Of a stretch of 23,574 nucleotides of DNA, positions 6,466 through 13,362 are shown piece by piece. The stretch is from CAZJHD01 sp964545855. Its GTDB lineage: Bacteria > Planctomycetota > UBA1135 > JACQFD01. Numbering within the stretch: position 1 is the first letter of the stretch; every line of letters starts with the position of its first letter. A program made the position numbers and the translations under genes. The notes under the pieces are model-generated. The model did not search any database. It was not told where the DNA came from and worked only from the letters and a program-made list of their open reading frames with translations. The stretch lies in the NCBI GenBank assembly GCA_964545855.1, contig CAZJHD010000067.1, positions 1 to 23,574 of the forward strand. Direction: 5' to 3'.

Positions 6466-8583
6466 TCACCAATCGCCGAAAGTCGGGCTCTCCTCGATCG
6501 TGATGCTCGGACCCTCGGGGAATTCGAATCGACTATCGGCGCGCTGGATCCGGAACCGCAGGGGCTCCTTGGGCGCGCGTGCGCGGGAGAGGCGCGGGGC
6601 CCGGGGCAGGACCGGCACGCCGGACGGCGTCCGGATCACGGCATCGGGATCGACGGCCAGTGGATCGACGGCCAGTGGATCGACGGACAGTGGATCCACG
6701 GACTGGGAATCGATGGACTGGGCGCCGCCGAGGTCCGCGGGGAGCGCGGGCGCCTGCGTGCTCTCGGGAGCCCCGGCGCTCGCAGTTCCGGCTTCGTCCG
6801 TCGGACGGGCTTCGGCCGTCTCGCGGAACGACGCGCTCAGGGCGTCGAGTGCCTCCGTTGCGCCCGGAGCCTCGATCGGCCCCGGATCCCCGCTCGCCCT
6901 CGGGTCGGTCGTCGCGCCGTTCGGCCTCCTGGTCTCGCGCGTGCCCCGGGAGGACCGCTCGTCCCGCTGAGGTCGCGCCGGCTGCGGGGGGAGAACCCTC
7001 GGCTCCGCACTCGGCGCGTCCATGCGCTCGCCCGACGGCTCGCCGCGCCGGCGTCGGCCGCCTCGGCGCCGGCCGCGCCGCCGGCCCTCGCCCTCGCTCG
7101 GCGCCTCGCGGCCCGGGGCCTGCGATGCGTCGTCGTCCTCCGGCGGCACGTCGTGCGCGTTCCCCGCTTCGACGAGGTTCTCGGGCGCGCGCGCCGGCGC
7201 GCGGCGGTGCCCGCGGGCCGGCTCCGAGTGGGGCGGGCGCGTCGGGAGCTGGAAGAGCTCCTCGAAGGTGGTCGAGGCGTAGGGGAGTCCCTCGAGGCGC
7301 GACTCCGCCTCGATCAGCTCCGGACTCCCGTGCCGGGAGCGCGAGCGGATGCGGCGGTAGAGCTGGTACCACGCGTCGTAGGTCTCCCAATGCTCGTTCG
7401 CGGCGAAGCAGTGCGCGCGGAAGAGCGCGAGCGCCTCGGGGAAGTACTCCTGCGACGCGAACTGCGCCGGCCGGAACTTCTTGCGCGCCCGCGTCACGAA
7501 GCGCGGCTGCACGGCGCAGATCTGCTTCGCGCGCGCCAAGTCGAAGCGAGGCACCCGCAAACTCTGCGCGTACTGGTCGAAGACCTGGTCCGCCACCTGG
7601 AAGGGATCGCGCTCCGCGAAGGACGACGAGGCCCTCGAAGGATCGCACTCGCGCTCGAAGAGCCGGTAGAGGAGGAGCGCGTGGAGGAAAGCCGGAGTGA
7701 CGGGATCGCCGGCGCGGACGGCGTCGTCGAGCGCCTCCAGATCGCGCCAGAAGAGATCGATGTGACGGCGGCCCCGGTCGCCCTGCGCGGCCTCGGACTC
7801 GAGGTAGGCGGCGATCGACGGAAGCAGGACCGAGAGCGCTCCGCTGTCGCCGAGCAGGACGAGCGCGGCGAAGGCCGATCCGCTGCGCAGGAGGCGGAGG
7901 ATCTCCTCCAGCAGACGCGGCGCCGCCGCCTTCTCGAGCTCGCCGGCGTGGCGGATCATCGCGTCGAAGGTGTCCTGCGCGATGCGGAAGCCGAGCCGCG
8001 AGGCGAACTTCACGGCGCGCAGCAGGCGCACCGGATCCTCCCGGAGGCGGATGTCGGGATCGCCGATGGTCTCGACGCGCTTGCGCGCCAGGTCCTCGAG
8101 GCCGCCGACGTAGTCGAGCACGTCCCAGGTGCGGGGATCGAAGAAGAGGCCGTTGATCGTGAAATCGCGCCGCGCCGCGTCCTCGGCAGCGTTGCCGAAG
8201 ACGTTGTCGTCCGTGATGAGCAGCGACGCGCGATCGTCGGAGCCATCCTGGTTCGGCGCGCGGCGGAACGTCGCCGTCTCGATGATGTGCTCGGGCCCGT
8301 TCGATCTCGGGAAGACGACGTGCGCGAGCTTGAAGCGCCGTCCGATGATGCGGCAGTTGCGGAAGACTCGACGGATCTGACGGGGCCGCGCGCTCGTCGC
8401 GACGTCGAAGTCCTTCGGCTGCCGACCGAGGAGGAGATCGCGCACGCAGCCGCCCACCAGGTAGGCCTCGAACCCCGACGACTGGAGGCGCTCGACGACG
8501 CGGACTGCATCGGCGTCGAGCGCGCTCGGGTGGATGCCCGAGGCGCGGTGGACGATGGGCTCTCGCGACGGTGATTTCGACAT
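6466..8583 (-). CDS. pcnB: Poly(A) polymerase / tRNA nucleotidyltransferase family protein (PcnB-like)
   Basis: 705 aa from ATG 8583. The N-terminal nucleotidyltransferase head has YLVGGCVRDLLLG at 41-53 and PKDFDVAT at 56-63 (predicted metal ligands D58 and D60). FRNCRIIGRRFKLAHVVF at 74-91 is the form seen in poly(A) polymerase I rather than CCA-adding enzymes. RRDFTINGL (138-146) and RLREDPVRLLRAVKFA (179-194) complete the core. The neck/body continues to about residue 450. PcnB adds 3' A tails to RNA and so promotes decay. The tail, 451-705, is unusual: an RG-rich basic patch at 500-514, acidic and Pro/Ala-rich stretches, a VDPLA repeat at 624-648 and a conserved-looking end FGDW. The gene converges on the peptidase gene 51 bp away. 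Since all tRNAs seen here encode CCA, either enzyme activity is possible. Confidence 0.9.
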   Translation of the reverse strand: MSKSPSREPIVHRASGIHPSALDADAVRVVERLQSSGFEAYLVGGCVRDLLLGRQPKDFDVATSARPRQIRRVFRNCRIIGRRFKLAHVVFPRSNGPEHIIETATFRRAPNQDGSDDRASLLITDDNVFGNAAEDAARRDFTINGLFFDPRTWDVLDYVGGLEDLARKRVETIGDPDIRLREDPVRLLRAVKFASRLGFRIAQDTFDAMIRHAGELEKAAAPRLLEEILRLLRSGSAFAALVLLGDSGALSVLLPSIAAYLESEAAQGDRGRRHIDLFWRDLEALDDAVRAGDPVTPAFLHALLLYRLFERECDPSRASSSFAERDPFQVADQVFDQYAQSLRVPRFDLARAKQICAVQPRFVTRARKKFRPAQFASQEYFPEALALFRAHCFAANEHWETYDAWYQLYRRIRSRSRHGSPELIEAESRLEGLPYASTTFEELFQLPTRPPHSEPARGHRRAPARAPENLVEAGNAHDVPPEDDDASQAPGREAPSEGEGRRRGRRRGGRRRRGEPSGERMDAPSAEPRVLPPQPARPQRDERSSRGTRETRRPNGATTDPRASGDPGPIEAPGATEALDALSASFRETAEARPTDEAGTASAGAPESTQAPALPADLGGAQSIDSQSVDPLSVDPLAVDPLAVDPDAVIRTPSGVPVLPRAPRLSRARAPKEPLRFRIQRADSRFEFPEGPSITIEESPTFGDW
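6649..6723 (-). repeat. Five 15-bp units coding the VDPLA repeat in PcnB
   Basis: Five consecutive 15-bp units (plus-strand form ATCGACGGCCAGTGG) at 6649, 6664, 6679, 6694 and 6709. The first two are identical and the others diverge. The unit is in frame and gives a 5-residue repeat of the SVDPL/AVDPL type. Confidence 0.9.
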
Positions 8584-8623
8584 GCGGCGATCGGATCGAG
8601 GGTCGCGCTCTCGGGGTACCGGG

Positions 8624-8640
8624 CGGGAGGCTTCCTCCCG
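8624..8640. other. Inverted repeat between pcnB and the methyltransferase gene
   Basis: CGGGAGG, a 3-nt loop (CTT) and CCTCCCG form a perfect 7-bp stem 41-57 nt upstream of the pcnB start. If pcnB is transcribed from the minus-strand TACCAT at 8674-8669, the hairpin is in its leader. It could equally be an operator or have no role. Confidence 0.4.
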
Positions 8641-8668
8641 GCGCTCTCGGTGCGGAGCGGAGCGGCGC

Positions 8669-8676
8669 ATGGTAGC
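8669..8676 (-). promoter_or_regulatory. Possible extended -10 (TGCTACCAT) for pcnB
   Basis: The minus strand carries TACCAT (8674-8669) preceded by TGC, an extended -10 pattern. No -35 match is visible at 17 bp. It would give a leader of roughly 80 nt that includes the 8624-8640 hairpin. Confidence 0.25.
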
Positions 8677-8728
8677 AGTCGCCGCCGTCGCGGGGCGCCG
8701 ATTCCCCATTGCCGCGAGCAGCGAGCGC

Positions 8729-8734
8729 GGGAGG
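8729..8734 (+). promoter_or_regulatory. Shine-Dalgarno GGGAGG deciding the methyltransferase start
   Basis: GGGAGG ends 9 nt before ATG 8744 and directly abuts the in-frame ATG 8735. The spacing favours 8744 as the start, giving a protein that begins MGHAARA. Confidence 0.55.
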
Positions 8735-8743
8735 ATGCCGCCC

Positions 8744-9523
8744 ATGGGACACGCAGCACGCGCCATCCTCCTCGTCGTCTCCGGCGCGCTCGCCGTCGGC
8801 GCGTTCGCCTGCGCGACGCCGTCGCCCGCGACGCAGCCCGCGACGCACGACACGTCGCCTGGCGCGACACATGGAGCGTCGCATCGCGCGACGGATCCGG
8901 CGGCGAAGCCCGCGGCCCCTGGGAACCGCGATCCCAAGGGCCCGCCGGACGTCGAGAGCTACATCGCGCGTCTGGAGCATTCCGGACGCGAGAGCTACCT
9001 GCCGACGAAGCGACTCGTCGAGCTGCTGCGCCTCGGCGGCGCGGAGCACGTCGCCGATCTCGGCTGCGGCCCGGGCGTCGTCACCGTGGAGCTCTCGCGA
9101 GCAGTGCCCGCGGGACGGGTCTACGCCGTCGACCTGGAGCCCGCTCAGCTCGACCGCGTGAACCGTCGCATCGACGCCGAGGCGCTGCGCAACGTCGTGC
9201 CGGTCCTGTGCGTCGTGGACGACGCCCGCCTCGCGCCGGCCTCCGTCGATTGCATCGTCGTCGTCGACACCTACCACCACTTCGACGACCGGGTCGCCTA
9301 TCTCCGGCGCGTCGCGGGAGCGCTCCGGCCGGGAGGGCGCGTCGTGAACGTCGACTTCAAGGACGGCGAGCTCCCCGTCGGTCCTCCCGTCGCTCACCGG
9401 ATCCCGAGGGCGCGCATGCTGGCCGAGTTCGCGGAGGCGGGCTTCGTCGTCGAGCGGGAGGAGACCGAGTTCGCCTACCACGACTACGTCGTCTTCGTCC
9501 GCGGGGACCCGCCACCGCGTTGA
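8744..9523 (+). CDS. Class I SAM-dependent methyltransferase with signal peptide
   Basis: 259 aa. Residues 1-22 form a signal peptide-like helix ending GAFAC (Cys23, an imperfect lipobox). A 45-residue Ala/Thr/His/Pro-rich linker follows. From about residue 68 there is a Rossmann methyltransferase domain: VADLGCGPG (103-111) is the SAM-binding motif I, VYAVDLEP (127-133) holds the acidic residue at the end of strand 2, and VDTYHHF (174-180) plus LRPGGRVVNVDF (194-205) are typical of the Methyltransf_11/25 type. The substrate is unknown. Either the enzyme is truly exported, which is odd because SAM is cytosolic, or the hydrophobic N-terminus is a membrane anchor facing the cytosol. The gene is divergent from pcnB and is followed by a possible terminator and tRNA-Trp. 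Confidence 0.85.
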   Translation: MGHAARAILLVVSGALAVGAFACATPSPATQPATHDTSPGATHGASHRATDPAAKPAAPGNRDPKGPPDVESYIARLEHSGRESYLPTKRLVELLRLGGAEHVADLGCGPGVVTVELSRAVPAGRVYAVDLEPAQLDRVNRRIDAEALRNVVPVLCVVDDARLAPASVDCIVVVDTYHHFDDRVAYLRRVAGALRPGGRVVNVDFKDGELPVGPPVAHRIPRARMLAEFAEAGFVVEREETEFAYHDYVVFVRGDPPPR

Positions 9524-9528
9524 GCGGC

Positions 9529-9545
9529 CGCCTCCACGGGAGGCG
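9529..9545 (+). terminator. Hairpin after the methyltransferase gene
   Basis: CGCCTCC, a 3-nt loop and GGAGGCG form a perfect 7-bp stem starting 6 nt after the stop codon. Only TTG follows, so it is a weak intrinsic terminator at best. Confidence 0.4.
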
Positions 9546-9574
9546 TTGATCGGAGCGGGGAGCGAGGCGACACT
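9546..9574 (+). promoter_or_regulatory. Possible promoter for tRNA-Trp
   Basis: TTGATC at 9546-9551, a 17-bp spacer and GACACT at 9569-9574. The -35 has 4 of 6 matches and the -10 only 3 of 6. It would place transcription start about 45 nt before the tRNA. Confidence 0.3.
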
Positions 9575-9623
9575 CTTCGGCCGATCGCACCGGCGTCTTC
9601 CTCGACGCCCGGAGCGGTCTCGC

Positions 9624-9700
9624 AGGGCAGTAGCTCCAATTGGTAGAGCGGCCGTCTCCAAAGCGGCATGTTGGGGGTTCGAGTCCCTCCTGCCCTGCCA
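9624..9700 (+). tRNA. trpT: tRNA-Trp (anticodon CCA)
   Basis: 77 nt with an encoded 3' CCA. The acceptor stem AGGGCAG pairs with CTGCCCT, then discriminator G and CCA. The D-arm contains TTGGTAGAG, the anticodon loop is CTCCAAA, and the T-arm has the GGTTCGAGTCC core. The anticodon CCA reads UGG, so this is tryptophan. Confidence 0.97.
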
Positions 9701-9761
9701 CTCCGCCTCGGCCGACGGGCGATCGGACGGGGGGACGCGCGTCCGCGAGACGACGCCGCCA

Positions 9762-9786
9762 GCGCCCGGATTCCGCGGGCGCGGAA
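9762..9786. terminator. Overlapping hairpins between tRNA-Trp and the cytochrome gene
   Basis: Two mutually exclusive stems: GCGCCCG/CGGGCGC (9762-9782) and TTCCGC/GCGGAA (9771-9786). They lie between convergent transcripts. No T-tract is present on either strand, so a terminator role is tentative. Confidence 0.3.
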
Positions 9787-9792
9787 GGCCCG

Positions 9793-11529
9793 TCAGCGCG
9801 GCGGATGCAGTCCGATCGTCTGCTGGTCCATCGCGACGGGCGCGCTCCGTCCGGCCTCGTCCCAGAGATCCCAGGCGATCTGGCCGGCCTGATTCGTCCG
9901 GTTCTCGTCGCGGAGGAACTCCACGTACTCGCGCGAGGTGGTCTGGTAGTAGAGCGTGACCTTCGCCGACGCGGCGCCCGCGGGGACCCCGAAGAGCGTG
10001 TCGTCCCAGTGCTGGCCGTCGGCGTAGGAGGCGCCCACGACGGGCGCCTGCACCGACGCGAAGCCGGCGTTCGTGAATCCGCGCGGCGGGATGCGGTTGT
10101 CCTTCACGATCCGGTTGTTCAGGGCGAAGTGGAACGTCGGTCCCTCGGGGAGGCCCGTCGCCGCCGCCATCGCCGCGTCGACGCCGAGCTCCGCCTCGTA
10201 CACCTTCGTGTCGTGGCCGTGGAGGAGGGCCCGGTCGGCGTCGTAGGCGCCGTGCTCGGCGAGGAGCGATCCATCGCGGCGCAGGAAGCGGACGTTCAGC
10301 CACATGCGGCGGCCTTCGGGATAGCCCGTCGGGAGCTTGTGCCCGGTCTGGTTCACGACGCGGACCCGCAGCGTGCTCCCCTCGAGGGCGAGCTCCATGT
10401 CCGAGGCGCGCTGGAGGAACTCGATGTTGCGCGCGATCGCCGCCTCCACCTGCTCGGCGCTCAGCTGCGACGACGCGAGCGTGCCGTAGAGCTTGCCGCT
10501 CGCGTCGAGCGAGAGGACCGCGCGGAGGACCCAGGTGTTCGCTCCGCGGAAGTCGTGGAGAGGCAGGTCGTCCCGGGGCTCGGCTCCGAAGCCCGGCGCG
10601 CAGGCCTCGCCCGAGGCGTCGGGCATGTGGCAGTCCTGGCAGCTGCTCACGGCTCTCTTGTTCCCGCCGAAGATCCCGCCGAGATCGATCGGGCCCTTCG
10701 CGAAGTCGCTCTGGAGCCACTCGCTGTAGGTGCGCTCCAGGGGGAACTGGTCGGTCTTCTGCTGGGTCGGATGGCTTCGGGCGTTGGCGTTCGGCACGTA
10801 GACGTCCGACGCCGAGGGCTCCGGGCCGCCGACCCGCGAGAAGGCCGGGTTGCTGACGTCGTGGCACGACGCGCAGAGGAGCGACTCCCGATGGAAGGGA
10901 GACTCGCGCCACTCGTGCCAGGGGAACTTCGGATGCAGCTGGAAGGGGCCGCGCCGGCGGTCGAGAGGATCCACGACGTAGCTGCCGGAGTGGATGCTCG
11001 ACGGCACGCTCGTGAGCGCGGCGAGGATGTCGACGTCGTCCGGTGGATTCGCCGCGTCGGCGACGGGATCGACGAGCCGGTGGCAGAAGTTGCAGTTCAC
11101 GCCGTCGAAGTCGGCCTCGACGAGCGCCGAGCCGTCGGTCGGCTCGCTGCGGCCCTCGAGCCACGCGCCGGGCGTGTGGCACCGCAGGCACGTGTCACCG
11201 GATCCGGGGGCGTCCTGCTCCGCGATCGCGAGGCACGCATGGAAGAGCGGGTCGCGCGCCGACTGCGCCATCATGCTCGCCTGCCAGCGGCCGTAGGGCT
11301 CGACGGCCTCGTCGTACCAGCCGTGGCAGTAGACGCAGCCGCTCGAGTGCTCGATCGGCGCCGCGAGCGTCTTCGGCTGGGTCCCGGGCACGCGGAAGTC
11401 CTCGATCGACGTGCGCAGCGAGGCGAGCGTCGCGCCCGCGAAGGCGGTCGCGGCCGTCGCCGCGAGGAGGGCGAGGGCGATGCGGACGGCCGACGAAGGC
11501 GCCGGCCGGGACGGATTCGGCGAAGTCAT
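9793..11529 (-). CDS. Exported pentahaem c-type cytochrome
   Basis: 578 aa from ATG 11529. A signal peptide or anchor covers about 15-37. Five CXXCH haem-binding motifs are visible: CVYCH 65-69, CLRCH 114-118, CNFCH 146-150, CASCH 219-223 and CQDCH 297-301. All lie in the N-terminal 300 residues, which makes this a multihaem cytochrome of the cytochrome c554 type. The C-terminal half (about 340-578) has no haem motif and looks like a beta-rich domain (MELALEGSTLRVRVVNQTGH, then further strands). The protein should be periplasmic and act in electron transfer; the redox partner is unknown. It is the second gene of a minus-strand pair, 13 bp after the RNase Z-like hydrolase. Haem maturation genes are not in the window. 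Confidence 0.9.
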   Translation of the reverse strand: MTSPNPSRPAPSSAVRIALALLAATAATAFAGATLASLRTSIEDFRVPGTQPKTLAAPIEHSSGCVYCHGWYDEAVEPYGRWQASMMAQSARDPLFHACLAIAEQDAPGSGDTCLRCHTPGAWLEGRSEPTDGSALVEADFDGVNCNFCHRLVDPVADAANPPDDVDILAALTSVPSSIHSGSYVVDPLDRRRGPFQLHPKFPWHEWRESPFHRESLLCASCHDVSNPAFSRVGGPEPSASDVYVPNANARSHPTQQKTDQFPLERTYSEWLQSDFAKGPIDLGGIFGGNKRAVSSCQDCHMPDASGEACAPGFGAEPRDDLPLHDFRGANTWVLRAVLSLDASGKLYGTLASSQLSAEQVEAAIARNIEFLQRASDMELALEGSTLRVRVVNQTGHKLPTGYPEGRRMWLNVRFLRRDGSLLAEHGAYDADRALLHGHDTKVYEAELGVDAAMAAATGLPEGPTFHFALNNRIVKDNRIPPRGFTNAGFASVQAPVVGASYADGQHWDDTLFGVPAGAASAKVTLYYQTTSREYVEFLRDENRTNQAGQIAWDLWDEAGRSAPVAMDQQTIGLHPPR

Positions 11530-11542
11530 GGATCGCGCAAGA

Positions 11543-12361
11543 CTACACCGCTCCGGGTCGCGCGGCCGCCGCCGCCGCCGGAGGCAGCGGCGGAGCGACC
11601 TCCACGACGAGGCCGTCGTCGGCGAACCGGAGCTCCACTCCGCGCGGGGCGCGCTCCGCCAGCTCGGCGGCGGCGGCGCGCACGTCCGCGCCGAGGTGCG
11701 AGAGGATCACGCGGCGTACGCCGAGAGAGGGCAGCGCTCGAACCCAGTCGGCCCAGGTGAGGTGGCGGCCGATGGGCGGCGCGAGACCCGTGCACTCGCC
11801 GACGAGGAGATCGGCGCCGCGCGCGCAGCGCTCGGTCTCCGCGCACCAGGCCGTGTCGCCCGTGAAGGCGACGACGGCTCCGGCGGCATCGGTGCAGCGC
11901 AGCTGCAGCGGCACGTGGGGCGGATCCATGTGGTCGGCGGCGAAGGCCTCGACGTCGAAGGCGCCCGCGCGCGTGCGCTCGCCGGGCCGGAGCTCCCGGA
12001 GAGAGACCTCGAAGGCGCGCCGCGCGCCCGCGAGCTCCCCGTAGGCGGCGCGCAGGAGGAGATCGAAGCGTTCCTCGATCCCCGGCGGGCCGATGACCGT
12101 GAGCGGGTCCGTCCGGAGCGCACGGTAGGTGCCGTCGAGAACGAGGAAGGGGAGGCCGCCGACGTGGTCGCCGTGGAGGTGCGTGACCATCACCGTGTGG
12201 ATGCGCCGCGGATCGAGGCCGAGGACGCGCATCGCGAGCAGCGACGTGGGGCCGAAGTCGACGGCGACGGAGCCCGACGGGTCGTCGAGGAGATAGGACG
12301 AGTGGCGGCGGCCCCCCGAATGGAACGCGTCGGCGGTGCCGAGGAAGGTGATCCGCGTCAT
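11543..12361 (-). CDS. RNase Z-like metallo-beta-lactamase-fold hydrolase
   Basis: 272 aa. ATG 12361 gives MTRITFLGTADAF, the usual opening of RNase Z/PhnP-like enzymes; an in-frame ATG 12 nt upstream is less likely. The zinc motif THLHGDH is at residues 60-66, with ADHM near 142-145, TGDT at 167-170 and ILSHLG at 219-224. The longer flexible-arm region of true tRNase Z is not obvious and the C-terminus ends in a Pro/Ala tail. It therefore may be a tRNA 3'-processing enzyme or a related phosphodiesterase. All tRNAs seen here encode CCA. It is cytosolic, divergent from rsmG with 61 bp between starts, and leads the cytochrome gene by 13 bp. Confidence 0.88.
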   Translation of the reverse strand: MTRITFLGTADAFHSGGRRHSSYLLDDPSGSVAVDFGPTSLLAMRVLGLDPRRIHTVMVTHLHGDHVGGLPFLVLDGTYRALRTDPLTVIGPPGIEERFDLLLRAAYGELAGARRAFEVSLRELRPGERTRAGAFDVEAFAADHMDPPHVPLQLRCTDAAGAVVAFTGDTAWCAETERCARGADLLVGECTGLAPPIGRHLTWADWVRALPSLGVRRVILSHLGADVRAAAAELAERAPRGVELRFADDGLVVEVAPPLPPAAAAAARPGAV

Positions 12362-12409
12362 GGAGCCGATCATCGCCGGGGCCGCCCCCGATCGCGCGGG
12401 CCCAGCCGA

Positions 12410-12415
12410 TAGACT
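12410..12415 (+). promoter_or_regulatory. -10-like element TAGACT directly before rsmG
   Basis: TAGACT with 7 nt (CGCCGCG) between it and ATG 12423. This is the spacing expected for a leaderless transcript. No -35 match and no Shine-Dalgarno sequence are visible. Confidence 0.45.
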
Positions 12416-12422
12416 CGCCGCG

Positions 12423-13211
12423 ATGCACGAGCCCGAGCCCGAGCCCGAGAGCTGCGGCGAGTCCCTGCCGCCCGAGAGGGAGGAGCTCGCCGCGGAGATC
12501 GATCGCGTGCTCCGGGAGCGCGAGGCGAAGGGGCGCCCTCCGCTCCCGGAAGGCGCCGCGGCGCTCCTCGCTCTCCATGCAGAGCGCGTCGGCCTCGCCA
12601 ACGAGGTGATGAACCTCACGCGCATCGTCGAGCCGCGCGAGGTGGCCGTGAAACACGTGCTCGACTCCGTGATCGTGGCCGATCACGTCGATCTCCGAGG
12701 AGCGCGCGTGCTCGACGTGGGGACCGGCGCCGGATACCCGGGGATCCCGCTCGCCGTGGCCGTTCCCTCGGCGGTCTTCGCCCTCATCGACGGCACGGAG
12801 AAGAAGGCGGCCTTCGTCGACGGAGTCCTCGAGGAGCTCGGACTCCGCAACGCCGCCGCGCTGCACACGCGCGCGGAGGTGCACCTGCTCGACCACGAGT
12901 ACGACTACCTGGTGGCGCGTGCCGTGGGGCCCCTCGGGAAGCTCCTGCCGCTCCTCCTCCCGCGCCGCGCCCGCTTCCGGGCGCTGATCGCGCTCAAGGG
13001 CCCCGGAGCCGCCGAGGAGTGGGACGCGGCGCGGCGCGCGGGGGCGACGCGCGGCTTCGAGCTCGCGGCACACCTGGAGGAGGATCTGCCGGACGGCGCG
13101 GGCAAGCGCGCGATCCTCGTGATCGTCCCGACGGGCGCGCGCCGCATGGCGCCGCTGCGATCCGGCAGGGAGGCGCAGCGAGCCGGCAAGAAGCCGCCCG
13201 CGGCGCGCTGA
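12423..13211 (+). CDS. rsmG: 16S rRNA (guanine527-N7)-methyltransferase RsmG
   Basis: 262 aa. RsmG (GidB) methylates N7 of G527 in 16S rRNA using SAM, and its loss is known to give low-level streptomycin resistance. Visible features are NLTRI at 64-68, KHVLDSV at 77-83, the SAM motif VLDVGTGAGYPGIPLA at 96-111, the second-strand IDGTEKKAAFV at 122-132 and ARAVGPLGKLL at 165-175. These match the family in order and spacing. The N-terminus has a short Glu-Pro repeat encoded by a GAGCCC microrepeat. The C-terminus adds a basic tail rich in Arg/Lys/Ala. ATG 12423 is chosen over upstream in-frame starts, which overlap the divergent gene, and because a -10-like box lies 7 nt before it. No mnmG neighbour is seen here. 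Confidence 0.93.
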   Translation: MHEPEPEPESCGESLPPEREELAAEIDRVLREREAKGRPPLPEGAAALLALHAERVGLANEVMNLTRIVEPREVAVKHVLDSVIVADHVDLRGARVLDVGTGAGYPGIPLAVAVPSAVFALIDGTEKKAAFVDGVLEELGLRNAAALHTRAEVHLLDHEYDYLVARAVGPLGKLLPLLLPRRARFRALIALKGPGAAEEWDAARRAGATRGFELAAHLEEDLPDGAGKRAILVIVPTGARRMAPLRSGREAQRAGKKPPAAR

Positions 13212-13219
13212 GCGACGAC

Positions 13220-13244
13220 CCGCGCGCCTGCGCTCGGCGCGCGG
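13220..13244 (+). terminator. Hairpin after rsmG
   Basis: CCGCGCGCC, a 7-nt loop and GGCGCGCGG form a perfect 9-bp GC stem starting 9 nt after the rsmG stop. There is no T-tract after it. A terminator or transcript-stabilising role is plausible. Confidence 0.35.
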
Positions 13245-13318
13245 CGATCCTCGCGACCGGCTCGCGCGGATCGCGGGCGAAGACCGCGAGGAGGGTGCCG
13301 CGATCGCCAGGCCTGGGG

Positions 13319-13324
13319 TAGCAT
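13319..13324 (+). promoter_or_regulatory. -10-like element TAGCAT before the alpha/beta hydrolase gene
   Basis: TAGCAT, identical to the hexamer before the M28 peptidase gene, 38 nt before ATG 13363. It predicts a leader of about 30 nt. The -35 region is not recognisable. Confidence 0.35.
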
Positions 13325-13362
13325 CGCCGGCTCACCCTCGCCGACTCCCACGAGAGCACTCG

